From positions 310,001 through 374,000 of the forward strand of contig CBDDKZ010000003.1 of NCBI GenBank assembly GCA_965230415.1: 64,000 nt of DNA, read 5' to 3'. A program made the position numbers and the translations under genes. Shown here one piece after another: positions 46,664-54,456 of the stretch (position 1 is its first letter; every line of letters begins with the position of its first letter). A model generated the notes under the pieces. The model did not search any database and was not told where the DNA came from. It saw nothing but the letters and a program-made list of their open reading frames with translations. The stretch is from CBDDKZ01 sp965230415 (lineage in GTDB: Bacteria > Bacteroidota > Bacteroidia > Cytophagales > JAAEPT01).

Positions 46664-47010
46664 TGTTTACCTTAAGCAGCTCGAATCGTTTTTTTCTTCA
46701 CCGTAAACCAACTGATATGCGCAAAGGCTTTGATAGCCTGGCTGGTTTAGTACAAACAGAGATGCAATCTAATCCATTGGACGGATCGGTTTATGTATTT
46801 ATGAATAAAAATCGTAACCTGATTAAACTATTGCATTGGCAGAAAGGTGGCTTTACCCTTTACTACAAAAGATTAGAACGAGGTGTTTTTGAACGTCCGA
46901 CATGTGATGATTCCACTCAAATCACCTGGTCTGAATTGGTGATGATAATAGAAGGAATACAACTAGATTCTATTAAGAAAAAAGTGCGCTATAAAAGGGC
47001 TAAAACATAG
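46663..47010 (+). CDS. tnpB: IS66 TnpB (Orf2)
   Basis: This 115-residue protein contains FFLHRKPTDMRKGFDSLAGL and LIKLLHWQKGGFTLYYKRLE, the conserved signature of IS66 Orf2. It is required with TnpA and TnpC for full transposition in studied IS66 members. Start at 46663 uses GTG. Confidence 0.9.
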   Translation: MFTLSSSNRFFLHRKPTDMRKGFDSLAGLVQTEMQSNPLDGSVYVFMNKNRNLIKLLHWQKGGFTLYYKRLERGVFERPTCDDSTQITWSELVMIIEGIQLDSIKKKVRYKRAKT

Positions 47011-47041
47011 GTTTAAAACCTATTTTTGCGTATTTTTAACT

Positions 47042-48472
47042 ATGCCAAAACAGCAAGATTTAGCAGAAGAAAATTTGGTTTTACGTCAAGAGGTAGCCTT
47101 TCTAAAAGAAGAACTGGCACAGCTAAAGCGGATGCTATTTGGCAGCAAAAAAGAGCGTTTCATCGCTGGTGATAATGGTCAGCAATCCTTGTTTGATACA
47201 CCTGCCCAACAAGAAGAACCCGAACAGGAAAACATCACTTATCAACGTAACAAACCTGCTAAAAACAACGCAAAACGTTTGTTATTACCGGCGCACCTGC
47301 CTCGCAAAGAAGAGGTGATTGAGCCAGAAGGTATCGACACGGAGCGTTGTATTAAAATCGGGGAAAAAGTATCGGAGGTACTTGAATATACACCGGGTAA
47401 GTTTTATGTCAACAAAACCGTTCGTCCGGTATATAAACAAGTCAATGAAGAAATCACGGTAGCGGATTTGCCAACTCAGGTTATCCCAAATGGCAATGCG
47501 GGAGCTTCACTTTTAGCCTATTTAATGGTTAGTAAGTTCATTGATCACTTGCCCTTTTATCGTCAGGTACAAATCTTTAAACGAGATGGGATGAAAATCC
47601 CTGAATCAACGATCACTGGTTGGTTTAGAAAGACCTGTGATTTACTCACCCCACTTTATGAACTGATGACCAAGCAGATAAGAGGGTCGGATTACATACA
47701 AGCTGACGAAAGTCCGATTCCGGTGTTAAGTAATCAGAAACCGGGGAGCACGCATAAGGGGTATCAATGGGTGTTTTTATTACCAAAAAGCAAGCTGGTA
47801 ATATTCCAATATTACGCTTCCAGAGGCCAGGAAGTGCCCAATGAATTATTGGCTGATTTTAAGGGCTGCCTACAAACTGATGGCTATGCAGGATATGGTA
47901 CTATAGGCAAAAAGGAAGCCATTACCCATATTGCTTGCATGGCTCATGCCCGTCGCAAGTTTGAAGTCGCTCAACAAAATGATCCAAAGTTGGCTACTTA
48001 TGCACTAGAATTAATACAGCAATTATATGCTGTAGAACGCAGGGTAACAGATAATGGGCTCGATGTCAGCGAGATAAAATCATTGCGTCAGGAAAAATCA
48101 GTTCCTTTGCTGGATCAATTCAAAACATGGCTTGATGAAACTTATCCAGCAGTACTCCCTAAAAGCGCAATAGGTAAAGCAATTGCTTATACTTTAAAAC
48201 TGTGGCCGCAATTAAGCCGATATACTGAAAACGGTGAATGGCACATTGATAACAATGCGGTAGAAAACAAAATTCGCCCACTGGCTTTAGGTAGAAAGAA
48301 TTATTTGTTTGCCGGTTCGCACAATGCAGCTCAACAGGCAGCTATGATGTATTCCTTTTTCGGTACCTGCAAACTAAATGATGTAGAACCACTGGAATGG
48401 TTAAAGCAAACATTACAAAAAATACCTGATACCAAATTGGCAGATCTCCATAAACTTTTACCCATTAAGTAA
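47042..48472 (+). CDS. tnpC: IS66 transposase TnpC
   Basis: This 476-residue DDE transposase has an N-terminal leucine-zipper part (LRQEVAFLKEELAQLKRMLF), a zinc-finger/HTH middle, catalytic Asp in YIQADESPIPVL and LQTDGYAGYG, and Glu in HIDNNAVENKIRPLALGRKN. Length is normal. A truncated, diverged relative lies at 61943-62166. Confidence 0.93.
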   Translation: MPKQQDLAEENLVLRQEVAFLKEELAQLKRMLFGSKKERFIAGDNGQQSLFDTPAQQEEPEQENITYQRNKPAKNNAKRLLLPAHLPRKEEVIEPEGIDTERCIKIGEKVSEVLEYTPGKFYVNKTVRPVYKQVNEEITVADLPTQVIPNGNAGASLLAYLMVSKFIDHLPFYRQVQIFKRDGMKIPESTITGWFRKTCDLLTPLYELMTKQIRGSDYIQADESPIPVLSNQKPGSTHKGYQWVFLLPKSKLVIFQYYASRGQEVPNELLADFKGCLQTDGYAGYGTIGKKEAITHIACMAHARRKFEVAQQNDPKLATYALELIQQLYAVERRVTDNGLDVSEIKSLRQEKSVPLLDQFKTWLDETYPAVLPKSAIGKAIAYTLKLWPQLSRYTENGEWHIDNNAVENKIRPLALGRKNYLFAGSHNAAQQAAMMYSFFGTCKLNDVEPLEWLKQTLQKIPDTKLADLHKLLPIK

Positions 48473-48505
48473 TATACGCCTGGGGCCGTAGGGATACAAA
48501 ATATT

Positions 48506-48704
48506 TGGGGGAAATGAATGGACTACTTATCGAAAAAAAGAAATACAAAGAGTGGAGGAAGGAAAAGGAAGAAATACCTGATTTACCAAACTATAAAATA
48601 GATAATCAATCATATGATCAACAAAATCTAAATAAACCTTATATAGATTTCATTCTTGATAACATCAAAAATGAAAAAGACAAAACTTGGTACGATGTAT
48701 ATAC
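48506..48704 (+). pseudogene. PIN-like gene, middle fragment (between IS66 and IS3)
   Basis: The frame continues directly from the first fragment across the IS66 target site: LGEMNGLLIEKKKYKEWRKE, through DFILDNIKNEKDKTWYDVY, until IS3 copy 2 begins at 48705. Without IS3 the frame does not join cleanly to the third fragment; a one-base shift is needed, so further decay is likely. Confidence 0.55.
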
Positions 48705-48764
48705 TGATCATCCCCCAAAAATTAGGACAGTAAGTTAAACTTTAAAATGATTAAATTTACTGTT

Positions 48765-49043
48765 ATGGCAAGTAGAAGAAAATTCACCTCAAAATTTAAA
48801 ACCAAAGTTGTATTGGAATGCATAAAAGAGCAATCAACAGTGGCCCAATTGGCTCAAAAATATGATTTACATCCCACGCAAATCAATACATGGAAACGTG
48901 AGTTCCTTTCAAATGCGGAACAAGTATTTGACTCGGGAAATACATCTGGTAAAAGCCAAGAAGAAACCGAAAAGGATCAACTCCTCAAGACTATAGGTCA
49001 ATTGAAAGTTGAAAATGATTTTTTAAAGAACGCCTTGCGGTAA
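48765..49043 (+). CDS. IS3-family OrfA, copy 2
   Basis: Identical to OrfA of copy 1: a 92-residue helix-turn-helix plus leucine-zipper protein. The slippery heptamer T TTT TTA at 49019-49025 near its end would, after a -1 shift, read FFKERLAVKPLKERRM straight into OrfB, giving the OrfAB transposase. Confidence 0.88.
   Translation: MASRRKFTSKFKTKVVLECIKEQSTVAQLAQKYDLHPTQINTWKREFLSNAEQVFDSGNTSGKSQEETEKDQLLKTIGQLKVENDFLKNALR
49019..49025 (+). other. Programmed -1 frameshift heptamer of IS3
   Basis: T TTT TTA sits in the OrfA frame as GAT TTT TTA AAG. A -1 slip reads TTT TTT AAA GAA and continues into OrfB without a stop. Copy 1 has the same site at 44361-44367. Confidence 0.65.
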
Positions 49044-49063
49044 AGCCTCTCAAGGAAAGACGA

Positions 49064-49948
49064 ATGGTGATAAGCAAGGATCACCCTCAACTAAGTATAG
49101 TGAAACAATGTGAGTTATTACAGGTTCATCGCTCAGGTATTTATTATCAACCGCGAGAAGAATCACCTTTAAACCTAGAGTTAATGCGTTTAATTGACCA
49201 ACACTATCTGGATCATCCCGAAAAAGGTGCACCAAGAATGTATACCTGGCTGACACGTGACAAGGGGTATGAAGTTAGTCGCAACCGAATAGACCGATTG
49301 TATTATCGAATTATGGGCTTACGAGCTATTTTACCAGGTAAACACACCTCCAAGAGGCATAAAAACCATAAAGTTTACCCTTATTTACTTCGGGGGCTTC
49401 AGGTAGATCGCTCTAATCAGGTGTGGGCTACTGATATCACATATATTCCTATGAAAAAAGGCTTCATGTACCTTTGTGCCGTCATAGATCTACACAGCCG
49501 GTTTGTAGTGAATTGGTCAGTATCTAATACCATGGATGCGGAATGGTGTAAAGAAACGATTGAAACGGCGATCATGATGCATGGAAAGCCTGAAATAATA
49601 AACACTGATCAGGGATGTCAATTTACTTCTGAGGTATTCAGCACGTTTATTTTGGAAAAAGGCATCCAATTAAGCATGGATGGCAAAGGTAGAGCTACCG
49701 ATAACGCATTCATAGAGCGATTATGGCGTAGCGTAAAGTATGAAAAAGTATACATCAACCCACCTAAAGATGGTGCTCATCTCTATCGGTTGTTGAATGA
49801 GTATTTTGATTACTACAATTATGAAAGAAGGCATCAATCAATTGGCGATAACCGGCCAACTGATTTGTTTGTTTCCAACATCTCAACACCAGCCGAAATA
49901 AATCACAAAATTCCGGGTATTGATATGTTGAAAACCCTGCTAATTTAA
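49064..49948 (+). CDS. IS3-family transposase OrfB, copy 2
   Basis: This 294-residue DDE transposase is identical to the copy 1 protein, with D (WATDITYIP), D (NTDQGCQF) and E (NAFIERLW). It is probably produced mainly as the frameshifted OrfAB fusion. Confidence 0.9.
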   Translation: MVISKDHPQLSIVKQCELLQVHRSGIYYQPREESPLNLELMRLIDQHYLDHPEKGAPRMYTWLTRDKGYEVSRNRIDRLYYRIMGLRAILPGKHTSKRHKNHKVYPYLLRGLQVDRSNQVWATDITYIPMKKGFMYLCAVIDLHSRFVVNWSVSNTMDAEWCKETIETAIMMHGKPEIINTDQGCQFTSEVFSTFILEKGIQLSMDGKGRATDNAFIERLWRSVKYEKVYINPPKDGAHLYRLLNEYFDYYNYERRHQSIGDNRPTDLFVSNISTPAEINHKIPGIDMLKTLLI

Positions 49949-49994
49949 TATCTTAATTAATAATATAATCTGTCCTAATAATTGGGGTAACTAC

Positions 49995-50752
49995 TTACAA
50001 TAGCATTCACATCTTTGAATATATTTAATTTTGATGGAGAAAAAGCAAAAAAATTAAATCTAAAAAATACGATTATTGATGCCGAGCATGCTTTTTTTGG
50101 AGCACATTGTGACTTTTTTATATCAAATGATAAGCAATGCTTAAAAAAAGCAGCATTTCTTAATGCAGAAATTAATGTGAAAACTCAATGTCTAAAGTTA
50201 GAAGAGTTTTTAAATTATGCAGAAGGGGCTAATTCCATATATATTGATAATTTCCCCAATTTCATCTCTGTTTTGCTTGAAGAATCATCTTCTTTGAAAG
50301 AATTTGAGATACATCCACATTCTAGAAAATCTAAACAATTAGCATACTTATACAAACCCCAAAAGCCAATTTTATCATATTTTAATAGGCTTCAAGTTGA
50401 TAGACCTAAAGATAACCCAAAGCTTCAAAGTGGTTTTGTCTTGTATAAATATCAGAAATCAAATTTAGCAGGTATGTATGCTAGCTTTATTGAAATATCC
50501 TCTATTCTGAAGAAGATCCTAATGATTACAGGTGCTGATAATAATGGTTTTACTGAGCTTAATAAAAAAGATTTAGAAAATTTCGAAAACACAACATATA
50601 GAAGGTGGACAACAGAGCATTTCGACTTGAGCTTCGGAATAAACAACGTAGTTGGTCTTTTTATTAGACTTGATTTACTTAAATCCAATAACGATAAACT
50701 TTTTTATAGATTATTATCAACATTAAAATCACCTATTAAAGGTTGGTGGTAG
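49995..50752 (+). pseudogene. PIN-like gene, C-terminal fragment (after IS3)
   Basis: A frame open from the IS3 boundary encodes TIAFTSLNIFNFDGEKA, then DAEHAFFGAHCDFFISND, the C-terminal acidic motif of PIN nucleases (D, then CDxxxSND). A TTG at 50015 could start a short product, but the placement after IS3 and the motif order fit the 3' part of the gene started at 45837. Total original length would be about 470 residues. The last 150 residues are helical. Confidence 0.6.
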
Positions 50753-50825
50753 TATATCATGCTTTAAATGATACTTTGTGAAATAGATTTTTTTTTAAGG
50801 ATAATAACTGATAAACAAAATTGAC

Positions 50826-51389
50826 ATGATTCCAACTGATGAAACCTCTGGCTCAGATGAGCATGGTATTAGTAGGCAACGTAAAAGTTTGCTGATTTGC
50901 TCATTACTACTATTTAGTATTCAATTTATAGAAATCAAAAGCTATAGTTTTGGCATAGGTGGGGTTAAATTAGGTGTTGAAAAACCTGAGAAAATTATAA
51001 CACTATTATGGTGGGCGAATATTTATTTTTTATATCGTTTTATTATTTTTTTTTGGAATTTTGGACGTGATAAATTCCATACGGCTCTAACCCACAGTCG
51101 AAATTCAATAATTGTTCCGTTCTTAAGGCGACGATTAAATAAAAGTAAGAACGATGTCATTAAGTCTGAATGGAGCGATATTCGAGTGACTAATGCAGGA
51201 ATACAAATAGACTATGAAGGAATGATTGAGGAATTAGACGAGCATGTAATTCGCAACAAAATAAAGATTAGAAAGGTGCATTTGATATACCTACATGTAT
51301 GTTCCTTTGTTCATTTCGTAATTACTTCACCTTTTTTGACAGATTATCTCCTGCCATTTGTATTCGTTGTCTTTTTAATATTCTACTAG
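50826..51389 (+). CDS. Membrane protein of unknown function
   Basis: This 187-residue protein has about four membrane segments (two near residues 23-40 and 60-78, two near the C-terminus) around a basic cytoplasmic loop (SRNSIIVPFLRRRLNKSKND). No family is recognised. It follows the PIN-like remnant by 73 bases and may have been its partner. Confidence 0.5.
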   Translation: MIPTDETSGSDEHGISRQRKSLLICSLLLFSIQFIEIKSYSFGIGGVKLGVEKPEKIITLLWWANIYFLYRFIIFFWNFGRDKFHTALTHSRNSIIVPFLRRRLNKSKNDVIKSEWSDIRVTNAGIQIDYEGMIEELDEHVIRNKIKIRKVHLIYLHVCSFVHFVITSPFLTDYLLPFVFVVFLIFY

Positions 51390-51626
51390 CAAGATGTAAT
51401 ACAATTAAAAACCATTTGTATAATTTTAGAACTTATACATTACTACAAACCGAATCAGAATAAATCCTAAAAGATTCCATAGCACAACCACCTTCTATAC
51501 TAAACTGATGAAAAAGACAATTTTGTTATTAGTCAAACTAATTCTACTCTATAGAGTTAATTAATAACAGATTATCGCTTAACTTTTATACTATTAATCA
51601 ATATGATAACAACATAAATCATCATC

Positions 51627-52250
51627 ATGATAGAAAACGAAAAAATTAGCTACGATTTTTCAAAATGTTCTTCCGAAGAAATGGGAATTCTTGAAAAGTA
51701 TTGGGAGATGGACTCAAAAAGGAAATTTCCAATAAGTCTGCAAAAGATTTGTAATGAATACAATTTAATACAAAGTCAACTTTATAAATTGGCTTCAACT
51801 TACCATTTGACATGGGATTTTGGTCATTGTGAATGTGGAGAGCCTATTTTTGCTCATATTCACCAAAGAACAGAGCTATTATCATGTTTAAATAATAGTG
51901 GTCCAATACACACATTTCGATCTATTGAATATTTTAGGAAATGTGAAAAATGTAGAAGTATAGAAGAACAAAAAGAAATGGAAGCCCAATTTAATGAACC
52001 AACAATAGAATTAGGAGAACTTTATGATAATGGAGGTTTCGATTACGAAAACAAAAAACAACCAGTTATTATTATTCCTTTATTGAATGAAAATCAAGAA
52101 TCACACAACGAATATACTGCTTTTTTAGATATTGACAATGATATAGTATTAGAAGCAGGTAAAACATATGAGTTTGTGGCTACAGCTACTACAGATAAAA
52201 ATATTATATTACAAATTAAAGAAATAATGTCAAACAGTATTTTTGATTAA
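51627..52250 (+). CDS. Protein with zinc-ribbon-like cysteines
   Basis: This 207-residue protein has an HTH-like region (SLQKICNEYNLIQSQLYKLA, about residues 37-56) followed by CEC (about 69) and CEKC (about 111), which could bind zinc. No named family is recognised. It ends 12 bases before the next gene, so both are probably one transcript. Confidence 0.5.
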   Translation: MIENEKISYDFSKCSSEEMGILEKYWEMDSKRKFPISLQKICNEYNLIQSQLYKLASTYHLTWDFGHCECGEPIFAHIHQRTELLSCLNNSGPIHTFRSIEYFRKCEKCRSIEEQKEMEAQFNEPTIELGELYDNGGFDYENKKQPVIIIPLLNENQESHNEYTAFLDIDNDIVLEAGKTYEFVATATTDKNIILQIKEIMSNSIFD

Positions 52251-52262
52251 AAGAAACAAAGA

Positions 52263-52712
52263 ATGACATATATATTAGCAGGCAAACTTGATAAGCAACC
52301 GTTTCTATTGGTAGATTGTATGAGTTCATTCTCGCAGGGTGGTGAGAATTATTATAGATTTACTAATAAATTGGTTGCCCTTCATTCTTCACCACTAAAA
52401 CGTACATTCTTCACTCTTACAGGTAATGAAATTTGGTTTCACATGATTAGAATTTATGATGAAACCAAATTTCTCAAAAATGAGTTTCTCGACTTTAGAG
52501 ATATAAGAAGCTTCGACCCCATTGTAAAACTATATTTTGAGGCTTATGATGTTCATCAAGATAAAGACAATTTCAATTCTTTTTCTAGAGCCTTTTTTAT
52601 TAATTCTGAAGATTTATGGTGCTATGACTTTGAGTTCAACTACGCGAATAAATCCTTCAATGTGAAAACACATAAGATTTTTGATAACTATTACTTTATC
52701 TTTCCAAAATAA
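52263..52712 (+). CDS. Unknown protein at the right end of the cargo
   Basis: This 149-residue protein begins MTYILAGKLDKQPFLLVDCM and looks beta-rich with aromatic residues. I do not recognise it. It is the last cargo gene before the second half of the split IS21 istA. Confidence 0.5.
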   Translation: MTYILAGKLDKQPFLLVDCMSSFSQGGENYYRFTNKLVALHSSPLKRTFFTLTGNEIWFHMIRIYDETKFLKNEFLDFRDIRSFDPIVKLYFEAYDVHQDKDNFNSFSRAFFINSEDLWCYDFEFNYANKSFNVKTHKIFDNYYFIFPK

Positions 52713-52745
52713 CTCAGAGCCTTTAAAAATTAATCAGAAGCCTAA

Positions 52746-52975
52746 TGACATTTTTAGAACGTGTTCATCGCGCGCGTCATTACCCTGGGTTCACTATTCA
52801 ATATCACCATAGAGAATATGTAAACACACATGAGAACCCCTATAGTGAGACGCAATTCATCGAACACTATCGTCGTAAATATAGCAGAGAAAAGGGCTCT
52901 ATGAAACTAGAACACCTTCCTGGTAGATATTTCGGTGATACTGGGCCAGTGATTTCGGGCATAGTGGGCCACTAG
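52746..52975 (+). pseudogene. IS21 istA, second remnant
   Basis: The frame TFLERVHRARHYPGFTIQYH, then NPYSETQFIEHYRRKYSREK and SMKLEHLPG, matches istA just where the 45059-45303 fragment stops. After LPG it runs into repeats (CTGGGCCAGT, GTGGGCCAC) that look like an IS21 end, so most of istA and istB are deleted. The TAATG before it matches TAATG at the other fragment's end. Confidence 0.65.
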
Positions 52976-53195
52976 TTTTGAAGTTTATAAAGATACATTT
53001 TTTATTGATTTACCTTTTCGCGTTGATTCTCCTTTGAGTTTATTCGGTGCGATGAGTTCTCAAGTCAATCGAGTATAGCGTCAGCAATGGTTTAATATGA
53101 TCATAAGATCAATGAGGAGTCTTAAAATATGAATACGTATGATTTGCGTATAATCGTGCTACCTAGTCGGTTGTGTTATATGGTAAACAGTCAAA

Positions 53196-53226
53196 CAGAA
53201 AAAACCGCCATGAATAATCATAGCGG
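53196..53226 (-). terminator. Terminator of the 2OG-oxygenase gene
   Basis: On the minus strand CCGCTATGA and TCATGGCGG form a stem (one C-A mismatch) with a short ATTA loop, followed by six T. It lies 36 bases after the stop of the minus-strand oxygenase gene. Confidence 0.7.
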
Positions 53227-53261
53227 TCAGCTGTTGATGGTGGCAGACCTAATTTTCGTTT

Positions 53262-54323
53262 CTATTCGTTTTGAGTTAACTCCTGAATTATTAGCTTACT
53301 CGCGTCAAATATGGGGTTTGTATGGTTCCCTGTCAAGGCCTTATGAAATGAGTCAATGTTTTTCGTGCCAAACACACGCTGTAGCCACCTTTTACCTTTT
53401 GACAATTCTCCTCTACGATGAAAACAACGAGCGTTATCGAACTGAATGGCGGTCCCCTTGGTCAAGGTGACTTGAGTTTCGCTGGCAAATAATTGACTTT
53501 GAAATAATTGTAAGGCTTTCTGTGCCGCCTTGTTGCCATCTTGGCATTTGACTGCATAAAGGTTGCCACTTGCCCGGACTATTCCGTCTTGATCAATGGT
53601 CACGATTGGTTTCCAGGCTGACTGAATCTTCATTCCCTTGAGTGCATCGTCAAAGCTATCAGGGGTTTCTATTCGATAGTTGTTTCCCATCAAAAGTTTC
53701 CGATCCTGAATTGAGAGGTTGTTGAAGGCCTCTTCCGCAAGGCTGATGTAGGTAGGTAAAAGGTCTTCATTGATTAACCCGGTAAGAAATAGGACGTCAG
53801 GCCTGAATACCTTGGGAAGGATTGCGTCATCAGTATGAAAACCAAGACTTTTTATTCCACTATTGGATCTTGTTTGCTCTTTTCCAGGTACTGGAGCAAT
53901 TTGATGAATCAACTCTTCCCCTTTTTCCTCTCTGAAGCTGAATGGACGGTATCCACTCATTAAGAGAATTACCAACGTAACTAATTCGGAAACCCAGGTC
54001 TTTTTTGAGGACGGCCTTTTACCATCCACAGGAGGTGAAATCTCCCCCTTATCGTATGGTAAATGCTTATAGCTAAGGTAAGGCAATTCTCCTTTCTTAA
54101 TGCGCTGGGTGGCTTCATCAAGGGACTTATCCTCTCTAAGAATTGGCATAAGGTCATAAGCAATCTCTATTAACTTACATGATTCGGGCACATCTTCGAA
54201 GTAGATTTCCTCTGCATGTTTCTGAAATTCATTCCTTACTTTATCATTAAGGATTATCTCATTCTTTTGATTGTTTTTAATACCTTTTGAATACTTTATT
54301 GATTTTGAATTGTTAGTTCTCAT
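53262..54323 (-). CDS. Fe(II)/2-oxoglutarate-dependent oxygenase (TauD/clavaminate synthase-like)
   Basis: This 353-residue protein has the iron-binding HxD motif in GFHTDDAILP (H163, D165), a distal His in NARCFHRRGELSKG (H302), and an Arg-rich RWLQRVFG (about 312-319) fitting the 2OG-binding Arg. That arrangement matches the TauD/AsnO/clavaminate-synthase group that hydroxylates small molecules or amino acids. The substrate is unknown. It is divergent from the NACHT gene, with 133 bases between starts, a striking association. Terminator at 53196. Confidence 0.7.
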   Translation of the reverse strand: MRTNNSKSIKYSKGIKNNQKNEIILNDKVRNEFQKHAEEIYFEDVPESCKLIEIAYDLMPILREDKSLDEATQRIKKGELPYLSYKHLPYDKGEISPPVDGKRPSSKKTWVSELVTLVILLMSGYRPFSFREEKGEELIHQIAPVPGKEQTRSNSGIKSLGFHTDDAILPKVFRPDVLFLTGLINEDLLPTYISLAEEAFNNLSIQDRKLLMGNNYRIETPDSFDDALKGMKIQSAWKPIVTIDQDGIVRASGNLYAVKCQDGNKAAQKALQLFQSQLFASETQVTLTKGTAIQFDNARCFHRRGELSKGKRWLQRVFGTKNIDSFHKALTGNHTNPIFDASKLIIQELTQNE

Positions 54324-54420
54324 TATTCTTCTATTTTTAAATTTTTAAAGAAGTCATGAGTAATGAGCGCTCTTTATCTCATTGACTATTCAAAGATCTG
54401 AAGGGCAAAATGTCGATGCT

Positions 54421-54443
54421 TGTCGGTCGCTGTCGGTCGACAG
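54421..54443. promoter_or_regulatory. Repeat and palindrome upstream of the NACHT gene
   Basis: TGTCGGTCG occurs twice in tandem (54421-54429 and 54431-54439), and CTGTCG-GT-CGACAG is a perfect palindrome at 54430-54443, ending 13 bases before the ATG at 54457. It is an operator candidate for the divergent oxygenase and NACHT genes. If translated it would encode DACRSLSVDR, unlike the rest of the protein. Confidence 0.5.
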
Positions 54444-54456
54444 GTTTTTTCTGATT

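Larger units (their letters stand above)
46300..48497 (+). mobile_element. Complete IS66-family element with 8-bp target duplication
   Basis: The 2198-bp element begins and ends with GTATCCCTACGG in inverted orientation and carries tnpA, tnpB and tnpC. AAAATATT is duplicated at 46292-46299 and 48498-48505, the 8-bp target duplication usual for IS66. It is inserted in a PIN-like gene. All three frames are intact, so it looks recent. Confidence 0.92.
48705..49991 (+). mobile_element. IS3-family insertion sequence, copy 2
   Basis: This 1287-bp element has the same ends and genes as copy 1 and lies in opposite orientation, 4.0 kb away. TAC at 48702-48704 and 49992-49994 fits a 3-bp target duplication, though the same triplet flanks copy 1, so it could be part of the ends. 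The pair brackets IS66 and could invert or move the segment between them. Confidence 0.85.

Noticed and set aside
53129..53470. Plus-strand frame overlapping the oxygenase 3' end
   Set aside because: It crosses the terminator and the conserved C-terminus of the oxygenase, so it is a shadow.
54382..54456. TTG start of the NACHT protein
   Set aside because: The added 25 residues come from a tandem repeat and palindrome that look regulatory, and ATG at 54457 begins a normal N-terminus.
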